Source: DRTC01 sp964521025 (GTDB taxonomy: Bacteria; Cloacimonadota; Cloacimonadia; Cloacimonadales; TCS61). From it: 12,777 nucleotides of DNA. Under the pieces are notes generated by a model. It saw only the letters and a list, made by a program, of their open reading frames with translations, had not been told where the DNA came from and searched no databases. Where the stretch lies: contig CAZFPK010000077.1 in the NCBI GenBank assembly GCA_964521025.1, positions 1 to 12,777 on the forward strand, read 5' to 3'. Below, piece after piece: positions 7,375-12,777 of this stretch. The first letter of the stretch is position 1. Each line of letters opens with the position of its first letter. The position numbers and the translations under genes were made by a program.

Positions 7375-7989
7375 ATGTTAGAATTATTTAATCTCGGGAT
7401 AAAATCGATTTTTGTCGAGAACATCCTGCTCGCCTATTTTTTGGGAATGTGTTCATACCTGGCAGTTTCCAGGAAAGTTACAACTGCGATCGGACTTGGT
7501 TTTGCCGTAATTTTTGTGATGGCAATTACAACTCCGGTAAATTGGCTGGTTCACGAATACCTGCTGCGGGACGGAGCCTTGAAATGGTTGAATCCTGCTT
7601 TTAAAAGTGTTGATTTGAGTTTTCTCAATTATATTGCGTTCATCGCAGTAATTGCGGCAATGGTGCAGATCGCGGAAATGGCGATTGAGAAAATTTCCCT
7701 GAAACTTTATACTGCTCTCGGAATTTTCCTACCGCTGATCACTGTGAATTGTGCAATCCTCGGAGTTTCACTTTTTATGGTGGAACGCAAATATGATATT
7801 GCTCATTCAACAGTTTTCGGTGTTTCCTCCGGGATTGGCTGGATGCTGGCGATCATCTCGATGGCAGCAATTCGCGAGAAAATGAAATACTCGAATGTTC
7901 CCAGAGCATTACGAGGGTTGGGAATTACCATGCTTCTGACAGGATTGATCGCGATAGCTTTTATGATGTTTTCCGGGATAAGTTTGTAG
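7375..7989 (+). CDS. nqrE: Na+-NQR subunit E (NqrE)
   Basis: NqrE is the membrane partner of NqrD, with which it shares the intramembrane iron centre; the two have inverted topologies. The N-terminus FVENILLAYFLGMCSYLAVS contains Cys26, and LPLITVNCAILG contains Cys126, the two expected ligands. GWMLAIISMAAIREKMKYSNVP near the C-terminal third is typical of NqrE/RnfA. The length of 204 residues is near the usual 198-202. AAGGA at 7361-7365 supports the ATG at 7375. In most nqr operons D and E abut or overlap; here they are separated by 222 bases of repeats. That could lower coupling between two subunits needed in 1:1 ratio. Confidence 0.95.
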   Translation: MLELFNLGIKSIFVENILLAYFLGMCSYLAVSRKVTTAIGLGFAVIFVMAITTPVNWLVHEYLLRDGALKWLNPAFKSVDLSFLNYIAFIAVIAAMVQIAEMAIEKISLKLYTALGIFLPLITVNCAILGVSLFMVERKYDIAHSTVFGVSSGIGWMLAIISMAAIREKMKYSNVPRALRGLGITMLLTGLIAIAFMMFSGISL

Positions 7990-8072
7990 GAGAATAAACA
8001 GCGAATCAGTCTTCGCTACGCTGCGCCCCGACAAGCAAAAACGAATAATACTGTCATTGTTCAAAGAAGGGA

Positions 8073-8147
8073 AAAGCCATGAAGAGCACAAAAAAAGCCC
8101 AAAGAAAAAAAGAGAGATTGGTGAAACTTCGTGTTCTTGGCGGCTTA
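8073..8147. repeat. Imperfect palindromic repeat between nqrE and nqrM
   Basis: The arms 8073-8093 (AAAGCCATGAAGAGCACA...) and 8127-8147 (CTTCGTGTTCTTGGCGGCTTA) are inverted relative to each other, with about 15 of 21 positions pairing across a purine-rich loop. The arms resemble a palindromic intergenic sequence type with GCCACGAAGA / TCTTCGTGGC ends that I recall from many bacteria; that link is from memory and unchecked. A 23-codon frame (8079-8150, MKSTKKAQRKKERLVKLRVL...) spans it but looks like a by-product of the repeat. Confidence 0.45.
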
Positions 8148-8161
8148 TAACGAGGATAAAC

Positions 8162-8311
8162 ATGTTATCAGTAATAATCGGGATGGTTGCTTTTGCGGTA
8201 TTTTTTTCATTGCTGGCAACAGCATTTGTGCTGAAGCGAAATTCATCTTTAAAAAAGAAGAAAGCTGAAACATCTTGCAGTGGCGGATGTTCGGTTTGTA
8301 AGCATAATTAA
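8162..8311 (+). CDS. nqrM: Small membrane protein with Cys tail, NqrM-like (DUF539) candidate
   Basis: The 49-residue product has one hydrophobic N-terminal helix (about residues 2-24), a basic linker (KRNSSLKKKK) and a C-terminal cysteine motif SCSGGCSVCK (Cys39, Cys43, Cys46). NqrM (DUF539) is a small, single-helix, Cys-rich membrane protein required for Na+-NQR assembly in Vibrio, probably delivering iron for the NqrD/NqrE centre, and it is usually encoded next to nqrF. Size, topology, cysteines and position all fit. The protein is shorter than Vibrio NqrM, however, and could instead be a small Cys-rich protein of the FeoB-associated type. AGGA (8153-8156) with a 5-base spacer supports the ATG at 8162; an upstream ATG in the same frame (8057) lacks a good site and would put a charged extension before the helix. 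Confidence 0.6.
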   Translation: MLSVIIGMVAFAVFFSLLATAFVLKRNSSLKKKKAETSCSGGCSVCKHN

Positions 8312-8317
8312 TTAATA

Positions 8318-8892
8318 ATGAGCGAAAAAACTGTTTATATCATCGGTGGTTCGAATGGAGTAGGCAAGACTACTTTTGCCAAAGAATTCATCAAAGAAGG
8401 AAATATTTTCTTTCTGAATGCAGATGAAATTTCAAAAAATTTGATTCATTGAGATCTGGCGATAATAGGATCTAATCTGGGAGAGAATTCTTCAAATCGC
8501 TGTAAAAGTTAATAAATTCTGATCGGAGTTTTGTTATTGAATCGACGCTTTCCGGCAGATATCTGATCAAGATCATTGAGCGGATAAAATCAAAAGGTTA
8601 TAAAGTTGTTATTATTTATATTTTTTTGGAAGATTATGAGCAGGCTATAGACAGAGTTCGTGTTAGAGTTGAAGAAGGTGGGCATGATATTCCAACTAAT
8701 GATTTGATTCGAAGGTTTTCCAGAAGTCCGAAAAATTTTTGAAATATTTATAAAGATAAAGCTGATGAATGGCAGCTGTATTATAATGGAGAAGATAATT
8801 TAATTCATATTGGTTTTGGGAAAAAGGATGAGTTGACAATTATCAATGATGGAATGTTCAACCTTTTTGAAGGAGGACTGAATGATAACTAA
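8318..8892 (+). pseudogene. Decayed zeta-toxin-like P-loop kinase (COG4185-type) gene
   Basis: The remnant begins MSEKTVYIIGGSNGVGKTT, a clear P-loop (Walker A, residues 11-19), then FFLNADEISKNLI, the NADEI motif of zeta-toxin-like ATPases. A TGA stops it at 8450-8452. The reading then moves to another frame (near 8452-8476), where SGREFFKSL, a TAA (8503-8505) and KLINSDRSFVIESTLSG continue the family pattern. That frame runs on through VRVEEGGHDIP and SRSPKNF, then a second TGA (8740-8742), then NIYKDKADEWQLYYN, ending at TAA 8890-8892. Two TGAs, one TAA and a frameshift mean no functional product is expected. Intact relatives are kinases of the zeta/PezT class or uncharacterised ATPases of similar fold. 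It starts 6 bases after the nqrM-like stop. Family assignment is strong, precise function unknown. Confidence 0.85.
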
Positions 8893-9070
8893 GGAGATGT
8901 ATAAAAGATTTTTTTATGTTTCTAAAATCTTTCAAAGAGCAATAAAAAAAGCACAAAAAGAGCACCGGAAAAAAGGTATTCCAAATGTCTATCGAATGAA
9001 TTGAGAAACAATTTGGGAACTGCCAAACGGTGAATTTGTAAAAGAAAGTCCGTTTAAGGATGAAAAATAA
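8882..9070 (+). pseudogene. Small partner gene of the zeta-like kinase, interrupted by TGA
   Basis: This 62-codon frame begins inside the end of the decayed kinase gene (11-base overlap, 8882-8892). It encodes MITKEMYKRFFYVSKIFQRA...KKGIPNVYRMN, then an in-frame TGA (9002-9004), then ETIWELPNGEFVKESPF and TAA. Small proteins of this shape (basic helical N-terminus followed by a G-x-P-x-V...P-G-E tail) are often encoded beside COG4185-type ATPases and are taken to be antitoxin-like partners. That role is from general knowledge of such pairs and unproven here. The tail pattern suggests the TGA replaced a glycine (GGA) or similar codon. The overlap shows the two genes once formed a coupled cassette. 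Confidence 0.6.
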
Positions 9071-9094
9071 ACTTTAGATATTGACGGAGTCTAA

Positions 9095-10333
9095 ATGATA
9101 GTAATAATCAGCGGAATTTCCATGATCGTAGCGATCATGATCGCTCTAACGGTAACGATCGTGATCTCCGAAAGATTTCTCGTTAAACATGGGAAAGCAA
9201 AACTGGTAATTAACCACGATCTGGAAAATGTTAAAGAAGTAGAAACAGGCGGCACACTTCTCAATACCCTGATAGATAATGATATCCTCATTCCATCTGC
9301 CTGCGGCGGCGGCGGAACTTGCGGATACTGCACCTGTCAGGTCGAATCCGGCGGCGGTGATCTGCTGCCTACGGAAGAAACTTTTATCAACCGGAGAAAA
9401 GCGAGAGATAACTGGCGGCTTGCTTGCCAGGTAAAAGTGCGAGAAGATATGGAGATCAAAGTCCCGGAGGAAGTTTTCTCAACAAAAAAATGGGAATGTG
9501 AAGTTATTTCCAATAAAAATGTAGCGACTTTTATCAAAGAATTTGTGGTCAAACTTCCGGAAGGCGAATATCTCGATTTCAAGCCCGGTGGTTATGTGCA
9601 GATCGAAGTTCCGCATTATCATATCAATTTCAAAGAGCATATCGAGATCGAGGATGAATATAAAGAGGATTGGGAAAGGATCAATGCACTCGAACTGGAG
9701 AACAGGAATACCGAAAATATCACGCGTGCATATTCAATGGCGAATTATCCCGGAGAAGGAAATATCGTGATGTTGAATGTCAGGATCGCAACTCCGCCCT
9801 GGGATCATAAGAAAAATATGCTGCAGAAAGTACCTGCAGGAATTTCCTCTTCCTATATTTTCAGCAAAAAACCCGGTGATAAAGTGATGATCTCCGGTCC
9901 TTATGGCGAATTTTTCATCAAAGAATCGGATAGTGAAATGATGTATATCGGCGGTGGAGCAGGAATGGCTCCGATGCGTTCTCATATTATGCATTTATTC
10001 TATGCTATGAAGACGAAAAGGAGAGTTACCTTCTGGTATGGAGCGCGATCTAAAAGAGAGATTTTCTATGAAGAAGATTTCCGTAAATTAGAAAAAGAAT
10101 TTTCCAATTTCTCTTTTCATATTGCTCTTTCCGATGCTCTACCGGAAGATAAATGGGACGGCATGACCGGATTTATTCATGATGCGATCATGGAGCATTA
10201 TTTGAAAGACCATGTGGAGCCGGAAGAGATCGAGTATTATCTCTGCGGACCACCCATGATGATGAAAGCAGTGAATAAAATGCTCTACGAACTCGGTGTG
10301 GAGAAAGAGAATATTCGGTTCGATGAGTTTTAG
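9095..10333 (+). CDS. nqrF: Na+-NQR subunit F (NqrF), NADH dehydrogenase component
   Basis: NqrF is the electron entry point: it oxidises NADH at FAD and passes electrons to a 2Fe-2S centre. An N-terminal membrane anchor (about residues 2-25) is followed by a ferredoxin domain with Cys70, Cys76, Cys79 and Cys111 (PSACGGGGTCGYC...ACQ), the same spacing as in Vibrio NqrF. The FAD site RAYSMANYP is at 211-219, the NADH-site glycines are in YIGGGAGMAPMRS (284-296), and CGPPMM lies near the C-terminus. The length of 412 residues is normal (about 407). GGAG with a 5-base spacer precedes the ATG. It is the last nqr gene and is separated from nqrABCDE-M by the decayed kinase cassette. It has its own Shine-Dalgarno and no defect visible. 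Confidence 0.97.
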   Translation: MIVIISGISMIVAIMIALTVTIVISERFLVKHGKAKLVINHDLENVKEVETGGTLLNTLIDNDILIPSACGGGGTCGYCTCQVESGGGDLLPTEETFINRRKARDNWRLACQVKVREDMEIKVPEEVFSTKKWECEVISNKNVATFIKEFVVKLPEGEYLDFKPGGYVQIEVPHYHINFKEHIEIEDEYKEDWERINALELENRNTENITRAYSMANYPGEGNIVMLNVRIATPPWDHKKNMLQKVPAGISSSYIFSKKPGDKVMISGPYGEFFIKESDSEMMYIGGGAGMAPMRSHIMHLFYAMKTKRRVTFWYGARSKREIFYEEDFRKLEKEFSNFSFHIALSDALPEDKWDGMTGFIHDAIMEHYLKDHVEPEEIEYYLCGPPMMMKAVNKMLYELGVEKENIRFDEF

Positions 10334-10338
10334 TAACC

Positions 10339-10353
10339 CCATCGCCCCGATGG
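10339..10353. repeat. Short hairpin after nqrF
   Basis: CCATCG-CCC-CGATGG is a perfect 6-pair palindrome starting 6 bases after the nqrF stop codon. No T-run follows. It resembles the other small intergenic hairpins in the window in having short arms and a 3-base loop. Confidence 0.5.
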
Positions 10354-10431
10354 TAATAAACTTACCAAATCTTCATGCTTTGTGAGTTTGAAAAAAATCA
10401 GATTTTGCCTGGATATTAACATAAATTATTC

Positions 10432-10464
10432 AAACTTGTTAAGTCTCAAAGACTTCACAAGTTT
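10432..10464 (+). terminator. Hairpin with short T-run before menA (terminator, attenuator or repeat)
   Basis: The 15-base arms 10432-10446 and 10450-10464 pair at 14 of 15 positions around a 3-base loop. The right arm ends in a run of five T (10462-10466). It lies between nqrF and menA, 23 bases before the chosen menA start. It could end or reduce transcription from the nqr operon into the quinone genes. The short T-run and moderate GC make this uncertain; a palindromic repeat is the alternative. Confidence 0.4.
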
Positions 10465-10487
10465 TTATGAAATTAAAGGAAAATAAA

Positions 10488-11402
10488 ATGAACAAAATAA
10501 AATTATGGCTAAAAGCAGTGCGTGCTCCGTTTTTCACAGCATCGATCATTTCTGTTATTCTTGGAGCGATCGTTGCCTGGAATATGACCGGAGAATTCCA
10601 CCTGCTCAAATTCATTCTCACGAGTATCGGCGTTATTCTTGTTCATTCCGGAACGAATCTGGTCAACGACTATTTTGACCATCTTTCCAAACTCGACGAG
10701 ATCAATAAAGATTTTACTCCCTTCAGCGGTGGTTCGAGAATTATCCAGAACCGGGAATTACCAGCGAAAAGTATTTTATTTGGTGGATTGCTTTCATTTA
10801 TTTCAGCAGCGATCATCGGTTTTTATTTGAATGCTCTCACAACAGGAAACACGATCCTTCATATCGGGATCATCGGTTTTTTTTGCGGTTATTTTTACAC
10901 GGCAAAACCATTCAAACTCGGTTATACTGCGTTAGGAGAAGTGATCACAACAATTGCCTGCGGTCCGTTTATTGTTTACGGAGCATATTTCGTACAAGCT
11001 CAAGATCATGCATTACAGCCGATCTTGATCTCTATTCCGATCGGGATTCTGGTTGGATTGATCCTCTTTATTAATGAATTTCCGGATTATGAAGCAGATA
11101 AAAAAGTCGGGAAGAAAACTCTGGTAGTGATCTTAGGAAAAACGAAAGCGATCAAACTCTATTATGCTTTTATGATCGCCAATTATATCTGGGTTCTGGT
11201 TGGTGTTATCCTTAATTATTTTCCAATTTATACTCTCATCATTATTTTAACATTTCCAATCTGCTTAAAAGCAATAAAGGTTGCGAGCAAAAATTACGAA
11301 AAGATCAGGGAACTACTTCCGGCAAATGCTTCAACTATCGGACTTCATCTCATTTTTGGAATTTTTTTGAGTATTGGTTATGTCCTGGATAAATTGATAT
11401 GA
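10488..11402 (+). CDS. menA: UbiA-family prenyltransferase, likely 1,4-dihydroxy-2-naphthoate polyprenyltransferase (MenA)
   Basis: This integral membrane enzyme joins a polyprenyl chain to the aromatic head group of a lipid quinone. The first Asp-rich motif is NDYFD (residues 60-64), inside HSGTNLVNDYFDHL and followed by TPFSGGSRIIQN, a pattern typical of MenA. The second is DYEADKKVGKKT (200-211). About eight to nine hydrophobic segments are seen in 304 residues. The ATG at 10467 would add MKLKENK, but AAGGA lies 7 bases before the ATG at 10488, so that start is chosen. Its stop overlaps the next gene as ATGA. Next to nqrF and a polyprenyl synthase, a role in menaquinone supply for Na+-NQR is the simplest reading. 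Other UbiA members with different aromatic acceptors cannot be excluded, since no other men genes are in view. Confidence 0.8.
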   Translation: MNKIKLWLKAVRAPFFTASIISVILGAIVAWNMTGEFHLLKFILTSIGVILVHSGTNLVNDYFDHLSKLDEINKDFTPFSGGSRIIQNRELPAKSILFGGLLSFISAAIIGFYLNALTTGNTILHIGIIGFFCGYFYTAKPFKLGYTALGEVITTIACGPFIVYGAYFVQAQDHALQPILISIPIGILVGLILFINEFPDYEADKKVGKKTLVVILGKTKAIKLYYAFMIANYIWVLVGVILNYFPIYTLIIILTFPICLKAIKVASKNYEKIRELLPANASTIGLHLIFGIFLSIGYVLDKLI

Positions 11403-12256
11403 ACAATCATTCCGAAACAAATTTTTATCTGGAAAATATCTACGATTCGATCGCTGCGGAATTGCAGAAACTGGATCTGGAATTAAAGACACAACTGTAT
11501 TCGATCACCAAAAACAAGATCGACATGCACAATGTGATCAATTATTTCTTTGAAATCCCGGGCAAAAAACTCCGCCCGATTTTGACCATACTTTCTGCAG
11601 GAACTGTCGCTCCCGAACATCCCATCAAACAGGAAGTTATCGAACTTGCTGCGGCTCTGGAATTGATCCATAATTCATCCTTGATCCATGATGATATTAT
11701 CGATGATTCACAAAAACGGCGGGGACAGCTGACAATGAACCACAAATTCAATAATAAGATCGCAGTTCTGGCTGGAGATTTGCTTTATACTCATGCTTTT
11801 TTGATCATCAATAAAATAAATAATCCGCAGGTTTCGGGAATTTTATCGGAGTGCGTCGAGAGAATGTGTAAAAGTGAGATCAAGGAAATCATCTCACCCG
11901 TATCCAATTATGAAGAATATATTTCTTATCTCGATGATAAAACTGCAAATCTCATGTCTGTATGCTGTAAATGCGGAGCGATCTTATCCAGAGCAAAAGA
12001 GAGTGAAACAGGTTTTCTTGGAGAATTCGGCAAAAACTTCGGGATTTCCTACCAATTAACCGATGATTATCTTGATAAAGAGCAGCCCCAAAATTTCGAG
12101 ATAAATCTTCTCCTGCAGGCAAAAATATTCGGCAAAAAGGCATTGCATGACATTTCATCGTTGCCTGATTCAGGGTATAAAAACAATCTCCATAATTTAG
12201 TAAAATATGTTCTTGAAAAAGGAAATATCAAATACAAAAAAATAGTAAACGCTTGA
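11399..12256 (+). CDS. Polyprenyl diphosphate synthase, compact trans-prenyltransferase
   Basis: The family condenses isopentenyl diphosphate onto an allylic diphosphate to build the isoprenoid chain, here probably the menaquinone side chain. Visible landmarks are PGKKLRP (54-60), the first Asp-rich motif HDDIIDD (97-103) with RRGQLT after it, AVLAGDLLYTHA (122-133), KTANL (181-185) and the second Asp-rich motif QLTDDYLD (219-226). The usual stretch after the second motif (GKxxGxDxxxGKxTxP and its helices) is absent. The sequence goes straight from DDYLD to a terminal helix resembling QAKIFGKKALHDI...LHNLVKYVLEKG. The total of 285 residues is short against about 300-325. No frame change is apparent. 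Activity could be altered or depend on a partner. The ATGA overlap with menA implies coupled translation; no strong Shine-Dalgarno of its own is seen. Confidence 0.85.
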   Translation: MNNHSETNFYLENIYDSIAAELQKLDLELKTQLYSITKNKIDMHNVINYFFEIPGKKLRPILTILSAGTVAPEHPIKQEVIELAAALELIHNSSLIHDDIIDDSQKRRGQLTMNHKFNNKIAVLAGDLLYTHAFLIINKINNPQVSGILSECVERMCKSEIKEIISPVSNYEEYISYLDDKTANLMSVCCKCGAILSRAKESETGFLGEFGKNFGISYQLTDDYLDKEQPQNFEINLLLQAKIFGKKALHDISSLPDSGYKNNLHNLVKYVLEKGNIKYKKIVNA

Positions 12257-12399
12257 TCTTCTAATTATCATGAAACATAATTTAATTCAAAGTTTCCCTG
12301 TAAAATATAAAACCATTAAAACGGTTATGTTATCATATTCTGTAGTTTCATACACTCTAGTAAAAAAATAAAAATTACAATGAGATTTAATTAGAATAA

Positions 12400-12419
12400 C
12401 ACCACAATTTATTGTGGTG
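12400..12419. repeat. Perfect hairpin downstream of the polyprenyl synthase
   Basis: CACCACAAT-TT-ATTGTGGTG pairs at 9 of 9 positions. It lies about 140 bases after the last gene and lacks an adjacent T-run, so it is not a standard intrinsic terminator. It may stabilise the 3' end of the transcript or belong to the intergenic hairpin set. Confidence 0.6.
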
Positions 12420-12722
12420 ATGTGAAAATCAAAAAGACTATCAAGAACCATTTTAATGTTTTTTTATAAGATTGCTGCGATCAAATTATGCGAAAATTGT
12501 AACATCACATGACTTTTTGTATTTAATTAATGAAGTAAAGACCGGTGAATATTAATGATTTGTTTTTCCGTAATTAATACTGTTTTTCTAAACTGCGAAA
12601 CTTGAGTTATTTAAAACTCTGAAGGTTTGATAAGAGAAAATACCGAATTCCGAAACAGTAAAATTATCAAATTGGTTTGAAATAACAGAATAGAAGATTG
12701 GCAAGATAATCCTTAATAAAAA

Positions 12723-12776
12723 TTTGACGATCTCGCAAAAAAAGAATTTGTAAATATCATCGGTAATTCTCAATTT
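12723..12776. repeat. 54-bp inverted repeat, right copy
   Basis: This is the exact reverse complement of positions 1-54, leaving one extra base at 12777. The flanking sequences on the inner side diverge at once. With the partial copy before nqrA it suggests a dispersed family with members in both orientations. Confidence 0.9.
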
Positions 12777-12777
12777 T

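Larger units (their letters stand above)
12257..12776. other. Non-coding tail after the polyprenyl synthase
   Basis: About 520 AT-rich bases with no gene I can support. It holds a perfect 9-pair hairpin (12400-12419), a reversed near-copy of the TTAACTCAAGTT word (12599-12609), and the right end repeat. A 61-codon minus-strand frame running out of the end repeat has no recognisable features and looks like chance. Confidence 0.6.

Noticed and set aside
3194..7989. RNF complex (rnfCDGEA) instead of Na+-NQR
   Set aside because: The first gene lacks the 4Fe-4S motifs of RnfC and matches NqrA along its length, and the last gene is a clear NqrF with a ferredoxin plus FAD/NADH module, which RNF lacks.
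8079..8150. 23-codon basic peptide before the nqrM-like gene
   Set aside because: It lies wholly within an imperfect palindromic repeat and has no convincing Shine-Dalgarno; treated as part of the repeat.
8318..9070. Functional kinase and partner genes with TGA read as sense
   Set aside because: A TAA and a frameshift also interrupt the first gene, and menA and the polyprenyl synthase in this window use TGA as their stop codon.
12541..12575. Second diverged copy of the end repeat near 12541
   Set aside because: ACCGGTGA plus A/T-rich sequence loosely resembles part of the repeat, but the match is patchy and expected in AT-rich DNA.
12588..12773. Minus-strand 61-codon frame starting in the right end repeat
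   Set aside because: It needs a TTG start in the repeat, has no recognisable motif, and the same repeat at the left end leads into a different sequence.
1..12776. Whole window as a transposon with terminal inverted repeats
   Set aside because: The content is housekeeping and respiratory genes with no transposase or recombinase, and a partial third copy inside favours a dispersed repeat plus assembly breakage.

Overview
The window is an AT-rich bacterial chromosomal segment that reads like one contig of an uncultured anaerobe. Its core is a complete operon for the Na+-translocating NADH:quinone oxidoreductase (Na+-NQR), in the order nqrA-nqrB-nqrC-nqrD-nqrE-(nqrM-like)-nqrF. Two genes for prenyl-quinone synthesis follow on the same strand: a MenA/UbiA-type prenyltransferase and a polyprenyl diphosphate synthase. 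A full-length bifunctional Rel/SpoT (p)ppGpp enzyme is divergent on the left. Gene content, AT-rich composition and small hairpin repeats in the gaps suggest a member of the FCB group, possibly Candidatus Cloacimonadota. That placement is inference from impression, not from a phylogenetic computation.

Layout: 1-414, an intergenic tail holding one copy of a 54-bp inverted repeat and three small hairpins; 415-2631 (-), rel/spoT; 2632-3193, a divergent intergenic region with three more hairpins and a degenerate copy of part of the end repeat; 3194-7989 (+), nqrABCDE, with overlaps at B/C and C/D but unusual repeat-filled gaps at A/B and D/E; 8162-8311, a tiny membrane protein with a CxxxCxxC tail (NqrM-like); 8318-9070, a decayed zeta-toxin-like kinase gene and its small partner gene, lying between nqrM and nqrF; 9095-10333, nqrF; 10488-12256, menA and a compact polyprenyl synthase overlapping by ATGA; 12257-12776, a non-coding tail ending in the inverted copy of the left end repeat.

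How it works together: NqrF oxidises NADH through FAD and a 2Fe-2S centre. Electrons pass through the NqrD/NqrE intramembrane iron centre and the covalent FMNs of NqrC and NqrB to a quinone at NqrA/NqrB, with Na+ export. The NqrM-like protein would help install iron centres. MenA and the polyprenyl synthase plausibly make the lipid quinone that the complex reduces. The ApbE flavin transferase needed to attach the FMNs is not in the window.

The least ordinary features are the decayed toxin-type gene pair inside an otherwise intact respiratory operon, a polyprenyl synthase missing the segment after its second Asp-rich motif, the exact inverted repeat at both window ends with a third partial copy just before nqrA, and repeat modules that start at the stop codons of nqrA and nqrD. 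I found no convincing wholly new system. The repeats and the nqrM/pseudogene segment deserve the closest look.
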